64,000 bases of DNA from Sodalis ligni (lineage in GTDB: Bacteria > Pseudomonadota > Gammaproteobacteria > Enterobacterales > Enterobacteriaceae), in the NCBI RefSeq assembly GCF_016865525.2, contig NZ_CP075169.1:3782337-3846336 (forward strand), given 5' to 3'. A program made the translations under genes and the position numbers. Below the pieces are notes generated by a model. The model ran no database searches. It was not told the origin of the DNA and saw only the letters and a list, made by a program, of their open reading frames with translations. Shown in pieces: positions 48,691 to 59,200 of this stretch. How positions within the stretch are numbered: the first letter of the stretch is position 1; every line of letters begins with the position of its first letter.

Positions 48691-49013
48691 AAATAATAAT
48701 AACTTTTAATGCAAAATAAAATTCCGCATCAAAGGTAAATATATTGATGGATATTTCTCCCGGCATTATGGTGGAATGATATTTTAAAAACAGATGTTCT
48801 TCGGTCACCATTGCATATATTAAAATATATTTCAACCCACAATCCCATTGGCCATCATTAAAGCACGTTTCACTTAAGTAAAAGCAGGCCGGTAAATTCC
48901 GGCGCTGTTTTAAATAACGCAACAAGATAATTCACATGTCGCTAGTTTCGGCTACGCTTTAATAACACTTATGGTCAGTACAGATATCCATAATAAAAGT
49001 ATGGACTAGCTAT
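48691..49013. other. AT-rich leader region of cdaR
   Basis: About 320 AT-rich bases between the cdaR start and a MITE-like repeat. They probably hold the cdaR promoter. I see no gene or conserved motif that I would defend. Confidence 0.4.
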
Positions 49014-49118
49014 ATACCCAAAATAATTCGAGTTGCAGGAAGGCGGCCCCGTAGGGGCGAGGCTCATGGATGAGCCGAGTATTGCCAGCGCACCTGCAAC
49101 TTGAAGTATGACGGGTAT
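49014..49118. repeat. MITE-like palindromic repeat, about 105 bp
   Basis: The two ends are imperfect inverted repeats of about 26 bases: one begins ATACCC and ends GAGTTGCAGG, the other reads CCTGCAACTTGAAGTATGAC and then GGGTAT. The interior carries a smaller palindrome (GGCTCAT-GG-ATGAGCC). Elements with CTTGAAGTATGACGGGTAT ends are scattered in intergenic regions of many enterobacteria (my recollection). It sits after the glycerate kinase gene and may act as a terminator. Confidence 0.75.
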
Positions 49119-49137
49119 CATTTCGGCGAATGATTTT

Positions 49138-50275
49138 TTACTTTAGCGTGGCTATTTTCATCAATCTGCCAATATTTTCGCTGGTTCTGGTTATATTGAT
49201 TTCACCATCGGCCAATAAAGAACCAAGCTCGCCGATATCCGGAATGATACCGAATATCGCATCGATACCTTCCTGGTATAACTCATGGGTACCTTTGCCG
49301 ATACGTCCCGCCAGCGCAATTACCGGCACATTGCCGGCCTTGGCCGCTTTCGCCACGCCATAAGGGGTCTTGCCGAACTTGGTCTGGAAATCAATCCCTC
49401 CTTCGCCGGTAATGCAATAATCGGCGCCGGCCAGTTTTTCCTTCAATTTGCTGAAGTCGATAATAATATCGATGCCTTTTTTCAATTCACAGCGGGTAAA
49501 CGCCAGCAAACCGGCCCCCAGACCCCCGGCCGCTCCGGCACCGGGAATAGTCTCCACATCCCGGCGCAGCTGCCGGCGGATAATCTTCGCGTAATGCGCC
49601 AGATTGCCGTCCAGGGTGCGGACCATTTCCTCCGTGGCGCCTTTTTGCGGACCGAACACCGCGGATGCGCCATGCTCGCCGCATAAAGGATTGGTGACAT
49701 CGCAGGCAACGATAATCTCCGTTTCCCCCACCGCCGGATCCAGCCCCGACATATCGATACTATGCAGCCGCCCCAGGGCGCCGCCGCCGAATGGCAAGGC
49801 CATCCCCTCCTCATCAAGGAACCTTACCCCAGCGCTTGCGCCATACCGGCGCCGCCGTCATTGGTGGCGCTGCCGCCGATGCCGATGATGATGCGGCGAA
49901 TCCCGCGCTGCAGGCAGGCTTTTATCAATTCTCCCGTGCCACAGGTCGTGGCGATGAGGGATTACGGTTTTCCGCGTTGATATACTGGATGCCGCTGGCG
50001 GAAGCCATCTCAATCACCGCGGTTTTGCCATCTCCCAGCACGCCGTAACCCGCCTTGACCCGGCTTCCCAGCGGCCCGGTGCCGTCCAGGTGAAAGATTT
50101 CCCCGCCGGTGGCGTCCACCAGCGACTGTACCGTCCCTTCTCCGCCGTCTGCCATGGGGACATGGACAAATTCGGCATCGGGGAAAACGGTTTTGAAACC
50201 TTGTTCCATCGCCACGCAAACCTGTTTGGCGGTCATGCTCTCTTTAAAGGAATCCGGCGCCAGGACGAATTTCAT
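49138..50275 (-). pseudogene. Glycerate kinase (GarK/GlxK type), two frameshifts
   Basis: Corrected length is about 380 residues, as in E. coli GarK, which phosphorylates D-glycerate. The first frame runs from MKFVLAPDSFKESMTAKQV to IEMASASGIQYI. It breaks at 49959-49961, where one C is missing on the coding strand. The middle frame reads [16 protein letters not shown] and [13 protein letters not shown] and breaks at 49827-49830 (one G missing). The last frame carries VACDVTNPLCGEHGAS and FGPQKGA to the stop. Both losses are in runs of identical bases. It lies 28 bases after the GntP-type permease in one operon. Confidence 0.9.
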
Positions 50276-50303
50276 GTGGGTCATAATGCTTACCTTCATA
50301 CAA

Positions 50304-51597
50304 TTACAGAATAAAGCCATAAAGCAGCGTGGCGATAATGGTCATGGTGCCCCCCACCAGCGCTTCATAAGGAATCAGGCCGATACGTTGCCTGATGGAC
50401 ATAAACATGCTGTTGGCGGTGACGTGGAAATAATTGCCCTGCGGCAGGGAATCGATTACCGTGGCGCCGGTGTGCATCATGACCGCCGAGGCCAGGGCCG
50501 GAATCCCCATATGGATAAGGGTGGAGCCGAACGTGCCGGTGGCGAGAATAACGCCGGTGGAGGTTGATGCGGTGGCGGCGGCCATCAGGATGCCCGATAT
50601 CGGGGCGAGGAAGGTGCCCGAGATGCCCGCCGCGTTTATCAGGGCAATCACCTGCTCGGAAAGAGTGGACGCGCCGATTAATCCGGCTATGGCCCCGGCG
50701 CCGATAAGTATCAGCACGGTAGCGGTCATTTTTTCAATGCCGGAGGTGGTGTATTGAATGATTTTCCCGCTTTGCCCCATGGCCACCATACCGACAATGC
50801 CCGCGATAGGCAGCACATACATCGCGTCAAGTTTGAATGCGCTTAATGCGCTGATATGCAAAATGGAACCCAGGGGGTTGATCATCAGCAATATCACCGC
50901 CACGGCGGGAGCGACGATGGATTTTCCCAGCGACGGACCGCTGACCTGCGCGCGGGTATCGGTATCGGCTTCCGCATCCGAGACCATTTGTCCCTTATGC
51001 TTAATCAGCGAAGCCAGCAATACGGTGACAATCAATCCGCCGATGGCCGGAATAAAACCGGCAATCATGACATCGCTTAAGCCAAGATGAAAACCATTGG
51101 CCGCCGCGATGGTATTAGGGTTGGGGGAAATAATATTGCCCGCTTTGCCGCCGCCGGATAATGCCAATAATAAAGCGGTTTTAGATAATCCCATCCGGTT
51201 GCCCACCGAAAGGGCAATGGGCGCCACAATCAGCACCGCCACGGGAATAAATACCCCTACGGCGGTAATAACCATGGTGGCAAGCGCCAAGGCAAAAATG
51301 GCTTTACCTTCGCCCATCCGGCGGACTATTTCCCGGGCAATGGTATTTGCGGCACCGGATTCCATCATGACCCCCGCCAGGATCCCTGCCGCCAATACCC
51401 TGATTACCGTGCCCATAATGCTTTGAGTGCCTGATATAAGCACGTTGATGGTTTGCTGTAAATCAGCGCCGCCGATAATGGCGCCGGCAATGGCGCCAAA
51501 AACAGGGCATAGACGGGATTGATTTTTCTTAATATTAAAATATGGCAATAAACAGACCCAATATGGCGCCATACCAAGCCAAATGCAAATCGTGCAT
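50304..51597 (-). pseudogene. GntP-family permease (glycerate/gluconate type), N-terminus frameshifted twice
   Basis: Most of the protein (about 400 residues, twelve helices) reads in one frame: FGAIAGAIIGGADLQQTINV, AAGILAGVMMESGAANTIA, LSGGGKAGNIISPNPNTIAA and the C-terminal MHTGATVIDSLPQGNYFH. The true start is the ATG at 51597 behind GGAG (MHDLHLAWYGAILGLF). That frame breaks at the T-run at 51537-51540 and again at 51498-51502 (coding-strand T). One added T at each place joins them as AIFLILRKINPVYALFFGA. Linked with glycerate kinase and CdaR, it is probably a glycerate carrier. Confidence 0.85.
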
Positions 51598-52128
51598 GGG
51601 ATTAAAACTCCAGTTTTAAATGTAAGGTTATTTAATTATGAAAAGTAGAGATAATTATTTTATTGAATGTAATTTCTTTGAAATTTCATTCATTGCTATT
51701 CCTGCGTGAATCTGAAACCTGGCGATATTATCCGGTGGCCGCCGGTTTTTAATATGTCGGGATGGATAAAAACAGTCCGAGAAGGAATATTTATTGCGCC
51801 GCCTGTCCAGTAAAAGGTGATGTCCATCACACAGGATCCTAAAACAAGGCGGGACGTCGCCTCGCCCGTCCGGGTCCGAAGCGGGATTTGTCTTCTTCGG
51901 TTCAGCCATTGAAGCCGCCGACTATGTGCCCTTGACAAGGAGGTTGATCGTGAAAGCACACCGGAACGACAGAGGGTTGGTTCAGTCGGGGAAGGGAATC
52001 GGGGTATTCCATTCAATGGAATATAACTTGACAATGTCAAGATAACTTATATATCGATAATGCTCACAGTACCCGGCGGGTAAAATTACCATAATAATGA
52101 AACCTATATACATAATAAAAGGTCAATC
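51598..52128. other. Divergent control region between gntP-like and levR-like genes
   Basis: About 530 bases with no supported gene. Short open frames here have no family resemblance. The part next to the levR-like gene is AT-rich and contains the palindrome at 52027. Confidence 0.4.
52027..52041. promoter_or_regulatory. 15-bp palindrome containing TTGACA upstream of the levR-like gene
   Basis: CTTGACA-A-TGTCAAG is a perfect inverted repeat and includes a consensus -35 hexamer (TTGACA, 52028-52033). A -10 box is less clear (GATAAT at 52056 is too far). An operator overlapping the promoter of the activator gene is the simplest reading. Confidence 0.45.
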
Positions 52129-54831
52129 ATGATGACCAGAAAACAGAACATATTGCATCTTCTCACTGAATTATGCGAAACCTGCCCCGAGGGAATCACT
52201 ACCCTACAAATTGCTCAACGGTTGGAAATATCGCGACCCAATGTGAGTAACGATCTCAACCTGCTAATGCGTGAAGGGTGCTGGGCAAATCCGATAGTCG
52301 CCCCGTACGCTATTTTGTCAAAGACAAAGGAACAACGGTAAACACCGATCGTCCTCCGCGCCCGTTGGATCCTTTCAATTATCTCATCGGCTATAACGGC
52401 AGCCTGAAAAAGCAAATTTCCCAGGCTAAGGCAGCGGTAATTTACCCGCCGCACGGGTTGCATACCCTGCTGACCGGCGATACCGGCGTCGGTAAAAGCT
52501 TGTTTGCCAACCTGATGTACAACTACGCTATTTTTCAAGGCCGTCTGGTGAAAAAATCGCCGTTTATCGTATTCAACTGCGCTGACTATGCCAATAATCC
52601 GCAACTGCTGGTCTCGCATATTTTCGGTCACGTGAAAGGGGCGTTCAGCGGTGCGTCCAAAGATAAATTGGGCTTGATAAGCGAAGCGAATCAGGGAGTG
52701 TTATTCCTAGACGAAGTACACCGCCTGCCGCCGGAAGGCCAGGAGATGATTTTCTATTTTATGGATACCGGCACTTACGGCCTACTGGGGGAAACTAAGC
52801 GTAACCGTAAAGCGGAAATATTCCTGGTCTGCGCCACCACCGAGGAACCGAATTCCGCCTTATTATCCACCTTCCTGCGGCGGATACCGATTAAAATCAA
52901 CCTGCCCAATCTGGCCAACCGGGAACCGGGAGATCAGGTTGAGCTGCTGAAGTTCCTGATCGGCATTGAAGTGAGAAAAATCAACCGTCCCCTGTCCATG
53001 GATGTAGAAAGCGCCAAGGCCATAATCGGCTCGTCCTTTTCAGGCAATGTCGGTAAGCTGAAATCCACCATTCAATCGGTTTGCGCGCAATTTTTCGCTA
53101 ATGACCCCCGCCACGACGAGCCGTTGGCGATACGCTTTGAGGCGCTCCCTTCCGATATCAAAATCGGCATTTTCAACCTGACCCGGGATAACGATTATCT
53201 GGTGGGTCTGCAGCGTGCGCTGGGTGAGGAAATCACCATAAATCCCGATGATCCCGGTCCTGAACTCCGGCAATGTCCCGATATCGATGTTAATAGACAT
53301 GATACACCTTTTCAGGTTTATGATTTTATTGATAATAAAATAGAGCTTATGCTGGAGCAGAATTTTTCCGATAAAGATATTAATCGTTTCATTACCTCAG
53401 AAATCAATAATTACATTGCCTGCAATCTGCCTTTTAATCGCAACCGTCTCGACCACGGCGTGAGCCAGAAAACCCTGGCGTTTTGCCAATCCATCAAGGT
53501 TGAACTTGAAGTGCAGTTGGGCAAGAAATTCAGCGAGGGATTTCTACTGTCTCTGGGTTATCATCTCGATAATCTGATGAATAATAAAAACCAGCCCAGG
53601 GCCACGATCTGGGCACGGCGATATCAGGTCAACAAGCTCGAAGAGTACAATTCGGCGTTAACGATCAAGCGGCGGCTTAATAAGGAATTCGACATCTTTA
53701 TCAGCAATGACGAGGTCGCTTATATCACCCTTCTTCTGGCGTCCCTGGTAGTGAGGGAACGGGAAAAGCATATCCATGTCATCGTCGCCACCCACGGGGA
53801 TAACATTGCCAGCAATATGGCCGATATCGCAAGAAAACTCATTGCCGAGAACAATATTTCCGCCGTGGATATGCCGCTGGATATTCGCCCCAATCAGGCG
53901 ATTGATCAAATCAAGCACTGCATCAGCACCACGCCGAATACCAAGGGTTTTTTACTGTTGGTGGATATGGGGTCTCTACTGCAGGCCGGGGCAATTATTT
54001 CACAGGATTGCCATATTGCCATCCGAACTCTTGACATGGTCTCTACTCCCCTGGTGATAGAGGCATTACGACGCACGGTGATCCTCAATGCCGAGCTGGA
54101 CGATATCTACTTCAGCCTATTGCACTTCAAGGGGTATGGGGCCGGCGAGCGACAGCTCCCGCCGGCGGACAATAAGCCTCTAGCGATATTGGCTATTTGT
54201 TCCTCCGGCGAGGGCATCGCCAAAAACTGCAGGTGTTCCTGCGTTCGGTACTGGATGAGATGGATCGTAAAGATATCAACATCATTAATCTTTCGGTCGA
54301 TGACATGCTCGGCAGCATCCATAACCTCATGTCCGAATACCAGGTACTTGTATCCGTAGGCGTGATAGATCCCGATATCAATGTACCGCATATTCCCTTG
54401 TCGCAATTTTCTCACCCCAGGAGAAATCACCTTCCAGACGATCATCGGCGGCAATTTCCTCTCGCGTCGGTAGCGGATAATCCGGTCACCCTGACAAAAT
54501 TATCCGAACAGTATCTGCAGGATTTTTGGTGTTTCTCAATCCGAAAAGATTGTCCCCATCGTGATGTCGTTTATCCATATCCTGAGGGAAAACGTCATTT
54601 AGAGGATTCGGCACCAGCCTACTGAATATCTGTGTGCATACCTGTCTGGCGTTGGAACGTTCTTTGCGTAATGAGACCATCGGCTATAACAAGCAGAATC
54701 GCGAACAGTACCTGTCGAGTCAGGCCTTCGCGCTTTATCGGGCGGCAAACGATGATTTGGAAAACACGCTGGGCATTAAACTCAGCGAAGACGAACTGCT
54801 CTATATTATGGATATGCTGGAAGACAAATAA
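52129..54831 (+). pseudogene. LevR/DagR-type sigma-54 activator with PRDs, multiply frameshifted
   Basis: About 900 codons in the LevR order. An N-terminal winged HTH (LQIAQRLEISRPNVSND) is followed by an AAA+ sigma-54 domain (GDTGVGKS, GAFSGA for GAFTGA, GVLFLDEVHRLP). Next come a PRD, an EIIA-Man-like domain (VIVATHGDNIASN), an EIIB-like part and a second PRD (LTKLSEQYLQDF, NICVHTCLALERSL) ending at 54831. Breaks: a missing G at 52276-52278, a missing A at 54232-54236, and at least three more between 54400 and 54620. It faces away from the PTS operon whose -24/-12 promoter it would activate. As written no functional activator is made. Confidence 0.9.
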
Positions 54832-54904
54832 ATCGTTGAACCAAATAAACACGCGCCATACTCTTTCACCTTGTACCAAGAGAAAAGTATGGCGCGTAAT
54901 GCAG

Positions 54905-55587
54905 CTAACGAGCGAGTGCCTCGGTCAATTCCTCCTGCATCATCCGCCAGGCAACGACAATTTCCTTATCGAGGTTAAACAGTCCGCTCGAACCAAGAAT
55001 CAGGATATCCGATCCGGCGTTAACCAGGGCTGAATAGGTTGCCTTATTGCACGAGCCGTCGATCTCGATGAGATATTTCAGCTGATGTCGTTGCCGATAA
55101 TCGGCAAATTGTCTGATTTTATTCAGCATGGCGGGGATAAACGCCTGGCCGGCAAAACCAGGATCCACCGTCATAATCGTCACCTTATCGATCATATCAA
55201 GATAGAGGACAACATCATCGATAGGGTTTCCGGATTCAAGACCAGGCCGCATTCCATTCCCAGTCCTCTGATGCTGTCGATAAGCCGGAAAGCCTGACCG
55301 TTCACCGTTTCGGCGTGAAAGCTGATCATGTCGGCCCCCGCCGCCGCCAGCGGCTTCACATACGCCTCCGGATTGGTGACCATCAGGTGGCAATCAATGG
55401 GCGAGGCTGCCGCCTTTTTTAACTGGCCGACAAAATAAGGGGACAGGGTCATATTGGGTACAAAATGCCCATCCATAATATCCACATGAAAATAGGCGAT
55501 TTTGCCGTTAAAAAATAAAACCTGCGCCTCGAAAGACATTAAATCCATGCACATTAATGAGGGTGCGATAGCGGGAGTTTTCATCAT
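54905..55587 (-). pseudogene. Ribulose/allulose-phosphate 3-epimerase family (AlsE-like), one frameshift
   Basis: Corrected length is about 227 residues, a (beta/alpha)8 barrel. The sequence follows E. coli AlsE (D-allulose-6-phosphate 3-epimerase): SLMCMDLMSFEAQV, FHVDIMDGHFVPNMTLSP, DCHLMVTNPEAY, then VTIMTVDPGFAGQAFIP and IEIDGSCNKATY, with the metal ligands HxD, H and D retained. The frame breaks at ETL/IDD where one C is missing (GGG at 55225-55227 on the + strand). Last gene of the PTS operon, coupled to the dehydrogenase by TGAATG. It would deliver fructose 6-phosphate. Confidence 0.85.
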
Positions 55588-56634
55588 TCATTCCTCGGCA
55601 ACCATCATGCCTTTACAGATAAATTCACGCCGGTTCCTGATGGTATCAAAGAGATCGGCAAGCTGTGAAATATCGACCTGACGGGAAATCAAATCGCTGA
55701 CCGGTAATTTACCCGAGCTTATCGCTAAAGCCGCATCCGCCCATTCATCATGGGGCATACGCTTATATGCCGAGTTATAAATTCCGATAATTTCCGCCTC
55801 CTTGCGCATGAACCGGTCGTAGGTTTCCCGTGCAAGCGCCATATCTCCGTGCGGATTACCCAGCAACACCACCTTGCCGAAGGTCCGGCAGGCCATTAAT
55901 GCCTGCGACAGCCCGCTGGCCGATCCACTGCCTTCAATCGTGACATGGGCCCCGAATCCCCCGGTCAATTGCCGGACCCATTCCACCGGATCCGACTCGC
56001 CGGCGAGCAGAACATGCTGGAAACCCAGCGTGCGGCAAAATGACACCTTATCGGGATCGGTATCGATCAGCATAATCTTACCGGCGCCATAGAGCCGCGC
56101 CCAGCGCGCGGTCAACAGCCCTATCGTGCCGGCGCCGAAAATAGCCACCGAATCGTTCAGATCAAGCCGCGCGCTGCGCAGGACATGCATACCGATAGTG
56201 GCCGGTTCAAGCATCGCCGCGTCGGTGTAGCCGACGGTATCGTCAAACAATACCAGATTGAATTCGGGCACGGTAACGTACTCGCTGAATCCGCCGTCGC
56301 GCCGGGAACCGTAAGAGCTGTAGTTCAGACAGCGGGGATAAACATGATCTTGGCAAAATTCACACTGTCCGCAAGGGATAATGGGAAATACCGCGGCTTT
56401 GCGCCCTGACAGCGCCGGGTTGACTCCCGGCCCGACGGTTTCGATCCTACCGGAAAATTCATGGCCCAGCACACGGGGAAATGCCGGCGTCCCCGTCTGA
56501 AAAGCCCGGGGAATATCGGACCCGCATATTCCCGCGGCCATCACCTTCATCAACACCTCGCCCGGCCGCGGCGCCGGTTTATCCCGTTCCTGCAGCGCCA
56601 GATGACCCACCTGGGTTAATGCCACCACTTTCAT
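55588..56634 (-). CDS. Zinc-dependent alcohol dehydrogenase, galactitol-1-phosphate dehydrogenase-like
   Basis: 348 residues of the medium-chain family, nearest to GatD. The catalytic zinc Cys lies in AAGICGSDIPRAF and the His-Glu pair in GHEFSG. Structural zinc Cys residues are in CGQCEFCQDHVYPRC. The cofactor loop is IFGAGTIGLLTARW and the following Asp (LIDTD) favours NAD. It oxidises a sugar-alcohol phosphate to the keto-sugar phosphate. It belongs to the PTS operon and is a paralogue of the frameshifted gene at 57235; this copy is intact. Confidence 0.9.
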   Translation of the reverse strand: MKVVALTQVGHLALQERDKPAPRPGEVLMKVMAAGICGSDIPRAFQTGTPAFPRVLGHEFSGRIETVGPGVNPALSGRKAAVFPIIPCGQCEFCQDHVYPRCLNYSSYGSRRDGGFSEYVTVPEFNLVLFDDTVGYTDAAMLEPATIGMHVLRSARLDLNDSVAIFGAGTIGLLTARWARLYGAGKIMLIDTDPDKVSFCRTLGFQHVLLAGESDPVEWVRQLTGGFGAHVTIEGSGSASGLSQALMACRTFGKVVLLGNPHGDMALARETYDRFMRKEAEIIGIYNSAYKRMPHDEWADAALAISSGKLPVSDLISRQVDISQLADLFDTIRNRREFICKGMMVAEE

Positions 56635-56670
56635 ATCATTCTCCTCATAGCGAACAACACCGTAGCGCGG

Positions 56671-57234
56671 CTATTCAAGATTCGCGTGATTACCGGCGAC
56701 CTCAGCCAGGGATAATTCTTTTATTGCCATAATGCGCAAGCAGACCAGATCGCCGAATATCACCAAAACCTGCTCGAACAAGGTGGTCATCGGCTGTATG
56801 GAGGTAAAGGCGCCTTGCCCCGATTTTGAGCCGCAATGAAAATCCACGATGACATCGGCCACTTGCGCGATGGAACTGGCGGGATTGGAGGTTAAATGAA
56901 CCAGCGTGGCGCCGTATTTTTTGGCGCAACCGGCGATATGCTTGGGGAAAATCGATTCCCCCGAACCGGATCCCACCACCAGGACATCTCGGGGGCCGAT
57001 GGGCGGTTCATTGATATCACCCACCACGCAGGCTTTAATCCCCACATGATTCAAACGCTTGACCGCGGTTTCCAACGCCAGCAGAACGCGTCCCACACCG
57101 ACAAAAAATACGGTGTCCGCCTTCAGCAACGCCGCAACATAAGCCTGTATCTGTTCCTCTTCGATGCCTCTGAGCACCGAGGCGATTTCAGCGGTCACCC
57201 GGTCTACGGTCTCAACATATTGAAAATTGCTCAT
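56671..57234 (-). CDS. SIS-domain protein, 6-phospho-3-hexuloisomerase-like
   Basis: 187 residues, the length of HxlB/PHI enzymes, which isomerise 3-hexulose 6-phosphate to fructose 6-phosphate. Matching segments are FFVGVGRVLLALETAVKRL, PPIGPRDVLVVGSGSGES, TSNPASSIAQVADVIV and FTSIQPMTTLFEQVLV. The family's terminal HANLE is also present. The PHI active-site His/Glu set is only partly recognisable. The gene is coupled to both flanking dehydrogenases. Methylotrophic PHI function is unlikely here because no HxlA gene is nearby; a sugar-phosphate isomerase role in hexitol breakdown is more likely. Confidence 0.85.
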   Translation of the reverse strand: MSNFQYVETVDRVTAEIASVLRGIEEEQIQAYVAALLKADTVFFVGVGRVLLALETAVKRLNHVGIKACVVGDINEPPIGPRDVLVVGSGSGESIFPKHIAGCAKKYGATLVHLTSNPASSIAQVADVIVDFHCGSKSGQGAFTSIQPMTTLFEQVLVIFGDLVCLRIMAIKELSLAEVAGNHANLE

Positions 57235-58273
57235 TTAAATCACCATCATTCCCTTACAGAAGAGAACCTTGTTTTCGTGGATAAGATCAAACAACCCGGA
57301 TAACCCTTCGATGCCCACTTCCTGAGTGATGAGATCGCCGACCTTCAGTTTTCCCGATTGAATGGCCGCGGCGGCGTCCTGCCATTCATCATGGGGGAAC
57401 TGTTTATAGATGGAGTTGAACACCCCAGGATACGGGCCTCCTTACGCATGAACCTGTCATAGATTTCACGGGGAATATTCATGTCAACATGAGGATTTCC
57501 CAGCATCAGTACCCGGCCGAACACCCGGCAGGACATCAACGCATTAACCAGTCCGGCCGCAGAGCCGCTGCCCTCAACGCACACATCCGCGCCGTACCCG
57601 CCGGTATGCTGCATCACCCAGGCCACCGGATCGGTTTCGCTGGCATTACAGAGGAGTCAAAACCCAGCGACCGGCAGAAGTCGATTTTCTTCGGATCCAC
57701 ATCCACCATCAGCACCTGATTGGCGCCATAGATTTTAGCCCAGCGGGCAATCATGATGCCGATAGGCCCGGTACCGTAGATCACCACATTGTCATTAAGA
57801 TCCAGATGCGCGCGCCGCATGACATGCAAACCCACTACCGCCGGTTCAAGCATTGCCGCTTCCCGCAAATCGGCGGCGTCGTCCAGCAAGACCAGATTAA
57901 ATTCCGGAACGGTCAAGTATTCGCTAAATCCCCCGTCCTGCCGCGAACCGAAGTAGCTGTAATTTGTACACTTCGAATAATGACGTTCCTGGCAAAAACG
58001 GCATTGGTTACAGGGCACCAACGGAAAAATGGCGGTTTTTCTGCCCAATAAAGACGGACTCACATCCGGCCCGACGGCGTCGATCTGGCCGGCGAATTCA
58101 TGGCCGAGAACGGTTGGATAATGATAAGGGCCATTGACAAAAGCGCGCGGTATATCGGAACCGCATATTCCAGCCGCTTTGACTTTCACCAAAACTTCTC
58201 CTGCGCCCGGCTGCGGGACAGATCTCTCCTGCAGCTCAAATTTACCGAGCTGGGTCAGCGATAAGACTTTCAT
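57235..58273 (-). pseudogene. Second GatD-like zinc alcohol dehydrogenase, two frameshifts
   Basis: Three frames make one protein of about 347 residues, close to the intact paralogue at 55588. Frame 1 runs from MKVLSLTQLGKFELQE through AAGICGSDIPRAF and CNQCRFCQERHYSKC to ICRSLGFDS-like FCRSLGFDS. It breaks at 57653-57654 (one C missing on the coding strand). Frame 2 carries AWVMQHTGGYGADVCVEGSG to RKEARILG and breaks at 57423-57426 (one G missing). Frame 3 ends with FPHDEWQDAAAAIQSGK and the stop. It lies between the IID gene and the SIS gene. Confidence 0.85.
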
Positions 58274-58329
58274 TTCCCTCTCCTTTAATTCCAGCGCCCT
58301 AAGACACTGGAACTGATAACGTGAATCTA

Positions 58330-59185
58330 TTAAGCGGCGGGTACGGCGAGAATATTTAAATAAGAGCAGATCACCCCGACAATAAATATCACCGCAATAA
58401 CCGTGTTGGGTTTCATTTGACGGTTAATCATTTTCAAAATACCCAGTGTAATCACTAGGGGAATAAGCGAGGGCAATAGTGTATTCAGAATATCTTGAAA
58501 CACGACATGCACACCATTTATATTAATGATCGCCGGCGTGATGATATTCACCCTGGACGCAGCCATGCCGCCCACCACCATCAAGCCTATTAGCCCGAAA
58601 GCATCGGTTAATTTATCCATTAACCCCTTTCGCAGAATATCAAGAATAACCGTACGTCCTTTACGGTAGCCGAGGAAAACATGTTCAGGCTACAAAAATC
58701 ATAATAGCCTTATAACCCACTTCAAACAGAATCGGTCCGGCCAGGTTTCCCTGAATCGCCAGATTACATGCTATCGCCGCCAGTATAGAGTAGACAATGG
58801 CCTGCAGGGTATCACCGATACCCGCCACCGGCCCCATCAGGCCGGAACGTAGCGAGGCAATCGCCTCGGCCGGTAAATCCGCTCCATTGGCGCGCTGTTC
58901 TTCCATGGCGGTCGTGACGCCGGTAATAACCAATCCGCAAAACGAGGGTTCGGTATTGTAGAATGTCAGATATTTTTTCAGTTCTTTAACCTGACGGACT
59001 TTATCATTCGGATAAAGCTTACGGATAACCGGCACCATGGCATTAGTTTGTCCCAATGCCTGTAGGCGTTCATAGTTATAACAGGTTTCGGATGAATAAT
59101 TCAGCGCCCAGGTTTTCAGTAATTCTTTTTTGGTGAGCGTCGGTACAGTCCGAACGTCTTCTTCAGCAATTTTATCTATAGTCAT
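58330..59185 (-). pseudogene. PTS mannose-family IID component, two frameshifts
   Basis: Corrected length is about 283 residues. The first part is intact (LLKTWALNYSSETCYNYERL, FCGLVITGVTTAMEEQRANG, RSGLMGPVAGIGDTLQAIVY). The frame breaks after KAIMIFVA at 58688-58689 (one C missing) and again at 58676-58679 (one T missing). The C-terminal half then continues with GLMDKLTDAFGLIGLMVVGG and a last membrane helix. IID with IIC forms the membrane channel. The gene is 15 bases after the IIC gene. Confidence 0.9.
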
Positions 59186-59200
59186 GATAGCGCCTGCTCC

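Noticed and set aside
56671..57234. Ribulose-monophosphate formaldehyde fixation (HxlB)
   Set aside because: No HxlA gene is present and the neighbours are PTS and sugar-phosphate enzymes.
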